Shown: one piece after another, positions 53,883 to 64,000 of the stretch | Position numbering within the stretch: the stretch's first letter is position 1 | Layout of the letters: every line of letters begins with the position of its first letter | DNA from: Hydrangea macrophylla | Taxonomy: Eukaryota > Streptophyta > Magnoliopsida > Cornales > Hydrangeaceae | Assembly (NCBI GenBank): GCA_033977485.1 | Contig: CM066988.1 | Location: 30,748,001-30,812,000, forward strand | Reading direction: 5' to 3' | DNA: 64,000 nt | Made by a program: the position numbers and the translations under genes | Notes under the pieces: model-generated | The model's input: the letters and a program-made list of their open reading frames with translations, nothing else | The model's database searches: none | Told to the model about the DNA's origin: nothing

Positions 53883-56800
53883 TGTAGACACCCCGATTTT
53901 GACCAAACGTCAAATCCAGGGATTGGTTACCTCTCAAAAGACCGATGATGACAACGACCGGTTACATTCGAAGATTTCCCAGGAAATTCAAAATCTTCAA
54001 TTGATTCTTCAAGACAAAATTCAAAATTAAAAATAGAAAAATATAAAAAGAAAAGAGAGAGAGAGAGTTTGGGTATTCGGGAGAAACTCGAACAAAGAAG
54101 AACGTGTGAGAAACACAGTCTGGGAACCAGTTTTTAAGAGAATAAAAAAAAAGAGAAAAGAAAGAAAAAAAAAAGAGAGAGAAGTTCTTTTGAAAGAAAT
54201 AGAAGAACAAAATAAATAAAAATCTTGGAAAAATGAGAAAATACAAAAAAAAAGTAGTATATTTAGATGTATACCATGCACATGGTTGATACCATGCACA
54301 TGGGGGATCTTAATGCAAATATATACATACATAAAATAAGAAAATTGTGTTTACCCCAACATATTTTCGAAAAATCAAAAAGAGGGACAAAAATCAGTTA
54401 GCCCCGGCACGCGGAAAACGCGGCGGCACTCACTGAGTGCCGCGCCGGCACTCTCTGTTTGCCGCCCGGCATTCAGTGAGTGCCGCCCGGCATTCAGTGA
54501 GTGCCGCCGGCACCCATCGAGTGCCGCTGGCTGTAACAGACTGCTTTTCTCACATGTTCTAGAAGAAATCTTTGCACATGGGTCTCCACCCGAATTTACC
54601 CATTTATCCCTGGATTGATGGTCTATATAAACAAACCTTCTCTTCCATTTTTGGGGGACTTGGCATATACTTGAATCAATACATATACTTGAATTTAGAG
54701 AGAGAGAGATATACAAAATCATATAGAGAGAAGAAGAATTTCTTGAAGAAGCTTGAAGAATTTGAAGAACTTTTGAAGAAAATCTTGGAAGATCTTCACA
54801 AGAAGTTGAAGAATCCCTTGAGGTTTTAGAGGTAACCTCTCAATCACTTGATAGAATTAGGCCATTCAATCACAAGTTCATAGTTCTAGGAACTTTACAC
54901 ATTTTCAAAACCTCTCTTCTTACCTCATTTCATCACACACCACTTAGAACTTGTGATTGAATCTCATATTATTTCATTGATTTGGATCTAATTGATGCCT
55001 TGGGTTTAAAATAAATTCAACCTTGAAGATTTGTGTTCTTAGTTTTCTAAGTAATCTTTGATTTTCCTTATTTATATTTCATCCAAAAGGTTCATGAGAT
55101 CTTCCATATCTCATAGAATCTCTTTGAGTTTGATTATTTAATTTCCTATGATCTTATGATCTATATGGAGATTAGAATGAATCATAGTCTTACATATAAT
55201 TAGTGAGATTCAAGTCCTAATCCATGACTTGAACCTCTCCATTAAGAAATCTTGTGGAATACTTACTATATTCCAATGAGGTTTAAGTAGATTTTAACTT
55301 CATTTAGTCTCCAATGACCATCAAATGGTAGGAGAAAATGTGAGATTCAAGTCTTAATCCATGACTTGAACCTCTCCATTAAGAAATCTTGTGGAATACT
55401 TACTATATTCCAATGAGGTTTAAGTAGATTTTAACTTCATTTAGTCTCCAATGACCATCAAATGGTAGGAGAAAATGTGAGATTCAAGTCCTAATCCATG
55501 ACTTGAACCTCTCCATTAAGAAATCTTGTGGAATCCTTGCTATATTCCAATAAGGTTTGAGTAGATTTTAATTTCATTTAGACTCCAATGACCATCAAAT
55601 GGTAGGAGTAATAAGTTGAATTCAAACTTGGGTCCATAGGTTTGAGTTCATTATTTGAGGATTTTGTGAAGTTCATTTCAATACTTCATCAAGATCCATA
55701 AGTGTAGTATGCCTCATAGTCTTCAATGACCATCAAATGGTAGAAGAAATAGTTTGGTTTGAGCCCCAACTTCATGTTCTAATAGTTGAGGCCAATCAAT
55801 AAACTTGAACTAGCAAAATGAAACAGTGGGTTCACAAACTATTTTTAATCAAGGATTTTTAGTTTGAAATCCGACCGTTGGAATCGAATGAAACCAACGG
55901 GAAAATGTTCATAACACATTGCTCTACCACTGTGATTTTGGTTTTAGTAAGATCTTGTGATTAGAATGGTTTGATCATGGTTTTTGTGAGCTAAATACAA
56001 TCTGTCCAGAGTTTTAAAATACTTTCAGAATAGTAAGTCCGTTTTGAAATTAATAAATCAGAACCCTAATTAAGTTTTTGGGGTCTCAAATAATTTTTTA
56101 TAAGTACCTTAATGTGTTAGGAAGGTACCCTAAAAAGATCTAAGTGTTTCTCATTTTCTTATTATTTTTAGAAAATCATACAAGATCTCTGGACAGAGAG
56201 TTGCAGAATCCTGAGTGAGGTCTAGTATTTTCCATATTCCCGGAGATCTAACCGTTGAAATCTTGATTTTCAAATTGGGTTAGAAACTAGACTCACAGAG
56301 GCATAACATATCCAAAGATCATCAAGATCTAACCGTTGAATTATTTTATTCTTATTTTTGAATGGCTGGTCTGCTCTCTGTAAATCACAAAAAAACTGCT
56401 ACTGTTTTGTCTAAACTCGTTTATTTTTTATTCAAATGGTCTCCTAATGTCTTGAGACCCAAACCATGTTTTGAGTAATGATAATTTGACTTAAATCCAG
56501 AGGTTTAATGATCCAAATTAGTGAATAAATTCACATCTCACTCTTGTTTATAATCATTCATTCATTCATATACATTGATGCTTATAATTAGGAATAGTTC
56601 TTGAACAAAGTTGGACTTAGTTGAATTTAATTGAATATGACTTAGGATTGATTACTTTTTGATATTATACCTAGTATAAAGCATGTGTACTAACCTTTAT
56701 TTTGTAGCGCTTTGAGGTACAATTTCTCAACCCTTCTCTAGTTAATCTACTTCATTGATTTTAATTGATTTTTCGACTCCATGTGCGACACCTTAGCTCA

Positions 56801-57307
56801 GGTTTTGCCTTATGTGAATATATGAATTAGTGACCTTTACTTAGGATTTCTATTCTTGCATGCATTACACGTTTAATATTCGCGGCCGGATCCCGGGTAT
56901 GTTTTCTAGTTCTCTATTGCATATCATATCGCTTGCTACTTGAATTACATGGCTTATGAATGATATTTTGCCAATTGCAATTTTACACCCTTTTGACATG
57001 CTTTTGTGATGTATATATATATGTATTAGTTGAGGGCATGCTTAGATTAATAATTTGATTAAAAAGGATGTTGAGTAGAGGCCTATCGCGAGATAGGATG
57101 AAAGGGGGTGTTTTAGTCCGTCGGGCTCCTTCCCCTTTCATTCCATAATCCCCGGACCCAGTTAAATCTTTGGTTTCGCAAAAGATCAGTTGCTTTTAAA
57201 AAATGGTTTCTTAATTTTTCCTTTTAAAAATTAAGTGGCGACTCTTTGAATTTGAAAAGTGTTTTAAAAAGTGGGTAAAATTTGAAAGAAAACCTGCGGT
57301 ATCCACA
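53883..57307 (+). repeat. 3' LTR of Tat/Ogre element
   Basis: Nearly identical to 38564-42000; differences are scattered single bases and lengths of A and TA runs. Ends GTATCCACA and is followed by CCGAT, the target duplication. Confidence 0.95.
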
Positions 57308-57312
57308 CCGAT

Positions 57313-59030
57313 TCATTTTCTTTTCTACTTTGATTCACATCCTCACCCCTCTCTTTATTAGAGTTGATGTTCATATCTATCACATTCTCATTCTTATTAG
57401 GGGTTTCTATCACCTCCTCTCGTGTAGTCATCCTAGTTGAGATGACATTTACTTGTTCATTCGACCCCTTAACCTAATATTGTCCCTTAGGGTTTTGAAT
57501 TGTTTGACTAGGCAACGTCCCCTCGTTTCTACGACTCACTACAATAGCTAGTTGTCCCATTTGGGATTCAAGCTTCGCAATGGATTGTGTGTGAGAGTGC
57601 ACTATTTGTGCTTGTGCCTGTACTTGTGTTTCAATTTTATTAAGGGACGCCAACACCTTTTCCTCAAAAATGTTACCCCTTGGAAGGTTCGGATTAGGAG
57701 GCAGTTGTTGGTATTGATTAGGTTGAAACTGAGGTCGATATGCATTAGGAAAATTAGTCGCCTCATTAGGATTATTATTATTATTTTTCCATGAGAAGTT
57801 AGGATGGTTTCTCCATGGCGCATCCGGATTATTAGTAGTCGAATTATAATTATTTCGTGGGTATTGTTGAATAGAATTAATGTGTTGCTCCACGAATTCC
57901 GAAAATTGAGATGCAGAAGGACATGCAAGGATAGAATGTGACGGATCAGAACATAGTTGACACACTTCATGAGCGGGTGCGGTTGTCGCTTGATACATTG
58001 TCATAAGTCGGTCAAGTTTTTTAGATAATTCTTGAAATTCAATAGAATGACTCGACTTAAACTTCACCTCTCGTTTGGGTGGAGGAAGATATCCTTCCGA
58101 ACGTACCGACACAGCCTGATGCATCGAGTTCTCGCTTAAAGTTTCAAAAAATTTCCAGGCCTCGTCGGTGCTTTTGTGTAGGAAGGTTCCCGTACAAACG
58201 GCATCGATTGTATTACGGACAGAGGGAATAAGCCCCTCATAGAAAACCTGTACCAACTGCCACTTAGGAACCTGATGATGTGGGCAAGAGCGTAATAATT
58301 CTTTAAATTTCTCCCACGTATCGTAAAGCGTTTCCCCATCTTGCATTATAAAATTAGTGATAGATTTCCTTATTTGATTTGTACACATAATAGGAAAAAA
58401 CTTTTGTAAAAATGCAGTGTGTAAGGCTTCCCATGTTTTAATTGTGTTTGGCTCAAGTGATTGAAGCCAATACTTCGCTTTGTCTCTTAAAGAAAACGGA
58501 AAGAGCCGTAATTTTAATTCATCATCATTTAAATTTTGGATTTTCAAAGTAGAGCATATGTCCTGAAAATCTCCTAAGTGTTGATATGGATCTTCATTTA
58601 GACGGCCATGGAAAGACGGAAGTAGCGAGATCGTAGACGACTCTATCTCAAAGTGAGATGCCGTCGCCTCCGGTAATTCGATACCGGCTTGTGGCGTGTA
58701 AGTCGTAGGAATAAAATAATTTATAAGTGGAGGAGGTGGCGGTATATTAAAATTATTCATATTATCTCCGTTGTTATTTTGGTTGTTATTGTTATTTCCA
58801 ATGTCTGCCATTTTAATCGGTTCTATGTTATGAAAGCGTGGTTTCTTTAATCTTGTAAGGGTACTACGTATTTTGGATTCAAATAAAGACGTTGGTTTTG
58901 GTGTCAAATCGTCGTCTATTAAAAACCTAGCTCTAGAAGTCAAGTTTGAAGACTTATTAACTCTTAGGGTGCGTTCAAGTTCAGAGTCGAAAGGTTGTAA
59001 TTCCGGTTTATTTGAACGTGTACCTAACAT
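57313..59030 (-). pseudogene. Athila-like gag (right of Tat/Ogre), 518-codon open frame
   Basis: ATG 59030 starts MLGTRSNKPELQPFDSELER. Gag shows LPSFHGRLNEDPYQHLGDFQ, LRLFPFSLRDKAKYWLQSLE, ITNFIMQDGETLYDTWEKFK, CPHHQVPKWQLVQVFYEGL and a knuckle-like CQLCSDPSHSILAC. An Asn-rich low-complexity region and a coiled-coil-like C-terminus (IVHSHTQSIAKLESQMGQL) follow. The open frame ends at TAG 57474-57476, and the same frame reaches the Tat/Ogre insertion at 57312 and goes on at 38558. It gives the reference for the broken + copy. Confidence 0.9.
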
Positions 59031-59500
59031 AAACTAAAACAAAGGAAAAGAAACTAAAACGACTAACTAAACAAAAGAAACAAATAGCAATCACGCAAAT
59101 AGGGCAACAGGCACACAACTACTATGATGTATGCAAATTATCCTGTAATGCAATGACCGCGTCAAGCCCAGCGTCTCGGGTTTCCTAGCTAATGCAATGC
59201 AATTAACCCTAAACTAATGCAAATAGTGAGTCACAGCGCCCTGACTTACAGTGGTTTAAAGCGAGTTTCAAAAGAAGCAATTTATTTAATTTTATTTATA
59301 TATTTTTTTTCGCATATGCTCCTTTGATGTGCTTAGCTAATCCTCTCGGAAACGTTAGGATTTGATGACTCGAGAAACTACAAAATAAAAAGCAAAGTTA
59401 GTAATTTAAAACAAAAACGGAAAATAAGAAGAATAAAAACTAATATAATATTTACGAATTAACTAAACTAAGATTATAAAACTAAAGGTAGTAATTTGCA

Positions 59501-59519
59501 ATCCCCGGCAACGGCGCCA
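59501..59519 (-). other. Primer binding site, tRNA-Asp (perfect)
   Basis: On -: TGGCGCCGTTGCCGGGGAT, 19 nt complementary to the tRNA-Asp end; complementarity then ceases. A normal-length PBS, useful contrast to the 50-nt one at 42004. Confidence 0.9.
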
Positions 59520-59524
59520 AAAAT

Positions 59525-60842
59525 TGATGTTGTCAATATCAAGATATAAAAGTATACTTTACTTTTCTAAAGATTTGTAGTAGTGAAAGTAAAGGTCGAA
59601 CCCACAGAGATTGAAATACTGTAGCGCTTTAATTTTAAAACCTAAATCTAATTAATTAAGAAAAACAGATTTTGATTTGATTCTAGTTAAACAAATAATA
59701 ATAAAAGTAAATCTAAATTATGAAATAAATTAAAAATTATTTTTATAAATATATTTAGAGAACCTAGGATTGCAAATCCACCACTAGCTTCATAATAAGG
59801 GTATTTACGAATTACTTTAGCTTATTAAGTTGGATGATAATGGGGAATTGTAGCTACAAGCCCAATTCCTCCGTCAAGAAAATAACTATGGTTCAAGCAC
59901 CAACATAATCCATCTTCGGTTAGCACGAATTATCCCACACTAAACTAGGGTTGTGGTATAATCCGTCTAATCTAGGCATGGACTATTCGGATACTTGATA
60001 GCACAATTCAATAAAGCACCATTACATGTAAATAACCTATATAAGCACAGCAAACATAGATCATTAAGCACATCACAGTCAAAATAGATCTAAGATAAGT
60101 ATAACCTTTGAAAGTGATGATTTAATCAATTAGAAGCACGATTTATTTATAAAAATCCTCGGAACATGTAATCATCATCCATACATAATAAAACTAAAAT
60201 AAAAACATAAATAAAACCCTATTACTTGGCTAGGTTTTCATTGAAACCCTAGATCTAGGTTTAGTTGGCCATGGAATTGATGAACAGCAAGAGGTTGATG
60301 GAGGAGGCCATGGGAATCCTTGGTCTTCTTCTTCTTCTCCTTGCTTTTCCCTCTTCTATGGATGGAAGTATATGTATACATGGCTGTATGTAATATTTGG
60401 CAACCCTTTAATTGAAGTAAATTAGAGTATATATAGATTTACAATAAGTTTTTGGAAGCTTTCCTAACTCGAAACGCATTAAAACTGCTGTATTTAGCTT
60501 TCCAGACGTAATTAGGCAGTTTCGTTCGCATAGGAATCATCAGTATACTGAAATACGCATCTTTGCTTTTTGTACGGATCACACGAGCAGACCGCGCGAG
60601 CGCGACATTTGGCACTTTGCGCGCGCGGATCGCGCGAGAGATTCTGGGATTTTCGCCCGAGCGATGTGGGTTTTTTAGCTTCTTTTTGCTTGCTTTTTCA
60701 CCCTGTTTAGCCTGATATACTTGATTTCTTCCAAAACTTGTCAGAAAATAGAAAACGAAGTAAAAATATACAAAAACAGGATAAAAAGGTACTAACAAAG
60801 GCTCGTTAAGGCGTATAAATAGGATTTGTTCTCTCCCGATCA
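59525..60842 (-). repeat. 5' LTR of Athila-like - element
   Basis: TGATCGGGAGAGAACAAATC on - down to GATATTGACAACATCA. CpG cluster 60580-60665, TATATATA near 60427-60434. Its U3 end supplies the stop codon that now closes the interrupted extra ORF of the chromovirus. Confidence 0.92.
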
Positions 60843-61735
60843 CTTGTCCTCTGAATCCATCTCCATCTCCTCGAGTGGATCGTCCTCAACTGGAGCAATA
60901 AGATCTCCGACTACAACTCCTATATCCCAATCCTCTATCACCTCTGCATCGTCATCCTCCATCACGTCTGCTATCGCTTGGTTGGCGACATCAACTGCTA
61001 CTGCGGCGAATCCATCGGCTATATCAAGAGCTCCCGCTATGGCTGCCTTTCCTATAACAAAAGCTGCTGGCTGTGCTACCATCTGAGCTATCCATCCTAC
61101 TGCCATATTGGCCATGGCAGCCATATGCATAATGGGTCCAGCTGGTATCTGAAGCACAACCGGTGCCTCTGGCACAACTACCTCCTCATTGAGTGCATCC
61201 TCATCTACTACCATGTCTGCCTCAATAGCCTCTGGGTCCGGTGCTGGATCCTCTGGCTCAAACTCTGGCTCCTCGGGGTCATCCTCAGGCTCATCATCAT
61301 CTGCATCGTTCGCATGCTCATCCTCAGGCTCTGGGTCCTCATCCTCCTGAATCGGCTCAGGCTCTGGGACTGGTACATTGGGTACCGGTGATGGTGGTGC
61401 TGCCGGTGCTGGTGCAACTACAGGCTCTGGTGGACCGGCTACAATAGCTCTCAACTCAATCTCATCCATCTCGGGCTTACTCTGAACTAACCGTAATATC
61501 TCCTGGAAAATGTCTCTACCAATCCTCGCGGTATGGTAAGCATCCATACGCATCTGCGTCGGGTGAGTCCTCTCTGTCACATAAAGTGCTCTCTACATGT
61601 CCTCCTCCAAATGTCTACTAGCTATCTGGCACAACGCTCACGATAAAACTCCGGGTCGGCTAGCTCCACAGTATCCCCATGGATCACTTGTCCTCCATAA
61701 GCATCAGTAACAAACTGATGGAACTCTGGATCCAT
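60843..61735 (-). pseudogene. Extra ORF upstream of gag in chromovirus, acidic, unknown function
   Basis: On -, ATG 61735 opens MDPEFHQFVTDAYGGQVI; this frame has TAG at 61622-61624, and a frame change near 61580-61600 leads to a long open frame (61592 to the insertion). That frame has a charged/amphipathic start (MRMDAYHTARIGRDIFQEIL), a Pro/Asp/Glu-rich middle (PEPEPIQEDEDPEPEDEH), and an Ala-rich hydrophobic stretch (AAMANMAVGWIAQMVAQPAA) with a second acidic tail. It is cut near its C-terminus by the Athila-like LTR; the rest (about 12 codons) is at 33606-33640. I know no function; it lies where some Ty3/gypsy groups carry an ORF1 before gag. Confidence 0.65.
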
Positions 61736-61872
61736 GCTATCCTGTAAAGGAAAACTATCTATCGTCAGGAAGATGAACTTATCTTATACTCATATCTCAT
61801 CTCAAGAAAATCTTAAATACTAGAACCAGATGGTGAGGAATCCATCGGTGAATGACAATATCAGAACCTAAG
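61736..61872 (-). other. Short leader between PBS and extra ORF
   Basis: About 140 bp, no feature recognised apart from the start context of the extra ORF. Confidence 0.5.
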
Positions 61873-61886
61873 ATGCTCTGATACCA
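61873..61886 (-). other. Primer binding site of chromovirus on -, initiator tRNA-Met
   Basis: On -: TGGTATCAGAGCAT, seven bases inside the LTR end; 12 nt complementary to initiator tRNA-Met. Confidence 0.88.
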
Positions 61887-61893
61887 AAAATCC

Positions 61894-64000
61894 TGTCACG
61901 CCCCGGAGCAGCATAAATAGAGAAAAATAAATTTCCTTTATGGGTCCATAGGGAATGACGGGTGAAAGTCACTGATATCCACACCAAACAGTACTAGTCC
62001 AAATAGGAACAAAAACAACTGAAGTAAAAACAGTTCTATCTATTACAAACATCAGAGTACGGTCCACAGGATCGCGACAGGTCTGGAGACAACATATGCC
62101 CAAGTACCCGTCAAACTAAAACTAGATAGAGTTAAACAGAACAACGGAAAATATACTCTATATCACTATCTTCAGTCTTCAGCTGGCATAAGGGTATTCA
62201 TCAGTGTAACCTCCTTCTCTAGCGTACCCGGCATCAGTGGGGCCACCCTCTACATAATTCCTTTTAGGGTAGTAACCGATGCTGTAAGCTCCACTATCTG
62301 CATCGAAAGGGATAGGGAAATCTGGACGGGGAATGTCCAGGCAATAATGACCGTCAGCTTACTGAGAGCTGAGTGAATAGAAACTCACAGGGTATCAATG
62401 CTATAACGTATAACAAGTTATTGAATGTCTAAGATATAGTTTTATTACATAATATCTTCTCTGCATTCCAACATCGCAACTCAACCCTTATCGTCTTATT
62501 ATCCTCAGACCGGAACGTCAACATACTCTGTCTAGAAAGAACAGACTCAATCGTTTAACATATGTAGACATACCATCATTCTGTCCATTTGCTCGTTAAG
62601 GATATAAACCATCCACCGCATTCATGGACACCACGTCAGTCCATCCCCCGCTCGTTAAGGATATAAACCATCCACCGCATGTCAGGGATATAACGCTTTG
62701 AACAATAGCATATCAAATCTATTGCCACGACTTCTCGTAGTATACCAGTGATCACCCATCCACCGCTCGTTAAGGATATAAACCATCCACCGCTCGTTAA
62801 GGATATAACATTGATCATCTAGCTACCTTAGGACTACATGGTCCTGCCCACTTCTCGCTGCTCGTTAAGGATATAAACCATCCACCGCATGCGAAAGCAT
62901 ATCACGACCAGGCGTCCGCCCACGTACCATTTCCAGAACTTATCAAACCTACTTAAAACACTGTACTTATATCGATACATGACTTCCCATGTGGCCTGAC
63001 TACTCTAATTGAAATAAACGGATATCGAACTCATACATGAACCGCACATTATCTAAAGTCACTGTATTAATCCATTATTCTAAATCATACTTATCTGTGT
63101 TGTCACATTCTCCCCGATTACCCATAATCGCATAAATAGAAGTCCGAATCGTGAATCGAGTATTCGAACTTCACATAAAATAAACTAAAGAATTAAACCA
63201 TGTTCTGCATGTCTCGACCAATTGAAACCATTTTGATCGATTGAGGAAAAAAGAAGTTCGATCTATCGAAAGTAGTTCGATCGATTGAACCGTCGATCGG
63301 TTGAGCTCTGCTCGATCGCTCGAGAGTTGTCTTCTCCAGCAGATTCTAAACAGCACATAAATCAACGTCTTAGGGACATTTTTAATATGATTAAACATAC
63401 CAAAAGCTCGTAAACATTATAGTAAAGAGATCGAGTGAGTAAAAACTCACTTAGGGTGTTAAGGTCGCGTTTGGCGAAGCTTTGAGCTCCCGAAGCTGTA
63501 ATGGTGGCCTCCTCTTTCTCTCGCTGCTTCTCGGTCTCTTGTTGCCTCCTTCTTTTTTTCTTCTCTCCTTTTCCTTCTATTCTTCTTCTTCCCTTCTTCT
63601 CTTCTTTTCTCTATACATATATATATATATATATATCTATATGTGTGTATGTATATATATATGGAGGTATGTGTATAATATATATAACACACTCTCACAC
63701 TCTCTGAAACTCTCACAATTCAGCAAACTCTATCACTCTCACGAGGTTTATGTATATATAGAGAATGGGAGGGCAAGGTGGCAGCATTTGCGCAGAAACT
63801 AGGATTCTGATATTTGCACTCTCGATCGATCAAAATATTCTCGATCGATCGAACTCGGTTCGGTCAGGTTTGATCGATTGAAGAAAGTTTGATCGATTGA
63901 AGGGGGGACCACGTATTAAATTCAGGTCAGTAGGGTTTCGATCGATTGAACAAGGTTCGATCGCTTGAACTTCTGGGATTCTCGATTGCTCGAACTAGCT
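61894..64000 (-). repeat. 5' LTR of chromovirus on - (partial, about 90 bp missing)
   Basis: Homologous to 26481-28680 from its GGGGCGTGACA end up to the window edge, with about 3% differences in the part compared. It carries the 28-bp repeats (about 62592-62890), the palindrome clusters (about 63220-63325 and 63820-64000) and a TA/TG microsatellite (63617-63662). Confidence 0.92.

Larger units (their letters stand above)
38564..57307 (+). mobile_element. Tat/Ogre Ty3/gypsy element on +, nearly complete, young
   Basis: LTRs 38564-42000 and 53883-57307 (TGTAGACACC...GTATCCACA), perfect target duplication CCGAT at 38559-38563 and 57308-57312. By eye about 20 substitutions separate the two 3.4-kb LTRs (about 0.6%). 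Contains a tRNA-Arg PBS with an unusual extension, a gag-protease-G-patch-RT-RNase H-second RNase H-integrase reading (one TGA, one frameshift), an antisense ORF, repeats and PPT. The G-patch and archaeal-type RNase H are marks of the Tat/Ogre lineage. Confidence 0.95.
33646..60842 (-). mobile_element. Athila-like non-autonomous gag-protease element on -, split by Tat/Ogre
   Basis: LTRs 33646-34962 and 59525-60842 (TGATCGGGAG...GACAACATCA on -), tRNA-Asp PBS, gag (59030-57474) and protease (to about 37575), 2.6 kb of non-coding sequence and PPT. Removing the 18.7-kb Tat/Ogre insertion leaves about 8.4 kb, the same as the + paralogue. Flanks CTCGT/CTTGT and continuity of the extra ORF across the site support simple insertion. 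It lacks RT and integrase. LTR divergence is uneven: about 9% in the first 795 bp and about 2.5% in the rest. Confidence 0.92.
26481..64000 (-). mobile_element. Chromovirus (Ty3/gypsy) on -, 5' LTR cut by window edge, with nested elements
   Basis: Read on -: the 5' LTR (from beyond 64000 down to 61894), PBS for initiator tRNA-Met, an extra ORF (61735 down to 60843 and on to 33606), then gag, protease, RT, RNase H, integrase with a chromodomain-like tail, PPT and the 3' LTR (28680 to 26481). The Athila-like element 33646-60842 interrupts the extra ORF. The LTRs differ at about 18 sites in the first 575 bp (about 3%). Pol carries nonsense mutations and frameshifts. LTR ends TGTAATACCCCG...GGGGCGTGACA. 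Confidence 0.92.

Noticed and set aside
60826..61447. Three + strand open frames over the extra ORF
   Set aside because: Shadows of the acidic - strand ORF; His/Ser/Trp-rich translation typical of an antisense of GAT/GAG codons.

Overview
This window looks like intergenic heterochromatin of a flowering plant, probably a eudicot. It is AT-rich and carries no gene that I would assign to the host. Almost every base belongs to an LTR retrotransposon or the remains of one. Five elements or element families can be delimited by LTR ends, primer binding sites (PBS), polypurine tracts (PPT) and coding domains. Three insertions have target-site duplications readable on both sides.

Layout. (a) 1-8143: a Ty1/copia element on + (5' LTR cut by the window edge), about 1% LTR divergence by eye, gag-pol in one frame with four in-frame stops. 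(b) 8144-12655: the 3' end of an old Tat/Ogre-like Ty3/gypsy element on -, interrupted by the copia element. (c) 12656-26480: an old, heavily mutated chromovirus on +, whose 5' LTR is split by (d) 13823-22209, a non-autonomous Athila-like gag-protease element on +. (e) 26481-64000 and beyond: a younger chromovirus on -, inserted in the RNase H region of (c); its 5' LTR runs off the window. (f) 33646-60842: a second Athila-like gag-protease element on -, inserted in an extra ORF upstream of gag in (e). (g) 38564-57307: a young Tat/Ogre element on +, inserted in gag-pro of (f), with 3.4-kb LTRs that are nearly identical and a perfect CCGAT duplication. So 26481-64000 is a three-deep nest sitting inside a fourth element.

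How the parts work together. The Tat/Ogre, chromovirus and copia elements encode or encoded gag, protease, reverse transcriptase, RNase H and integrase. The two Athila-like copies have only gag and protease, followed by about 2.6 kb of conserved non-coding sequence, so they would need polymerase in trans. The Tat/Ogre element also carries a G-patch domain, a second (archaeal-type) RNase H, an intact 360-codon antisense ORF and a 73-bp tandem array before its 3' LTR.

Most notable observations. The Tat/Ogre PBS does not stop at about 18 nt. It is complementary to the whole 3' half of a tRNA-Arg up to position 27, with differences only at positions 34 and 37, and is followed by a fold-back copy, as if a mature modified tRNA had been reverse transcribed. 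All element types carry clusters of CpG-rich short palindromes just upstream of the LTR TATA box. The copia element and a chromovirus use the same palindrome, and the antisense ORF of the Tat/Ogre element has its own copy of the LTR cluster. tRNA and family comparisons are from memory; no database search was run.
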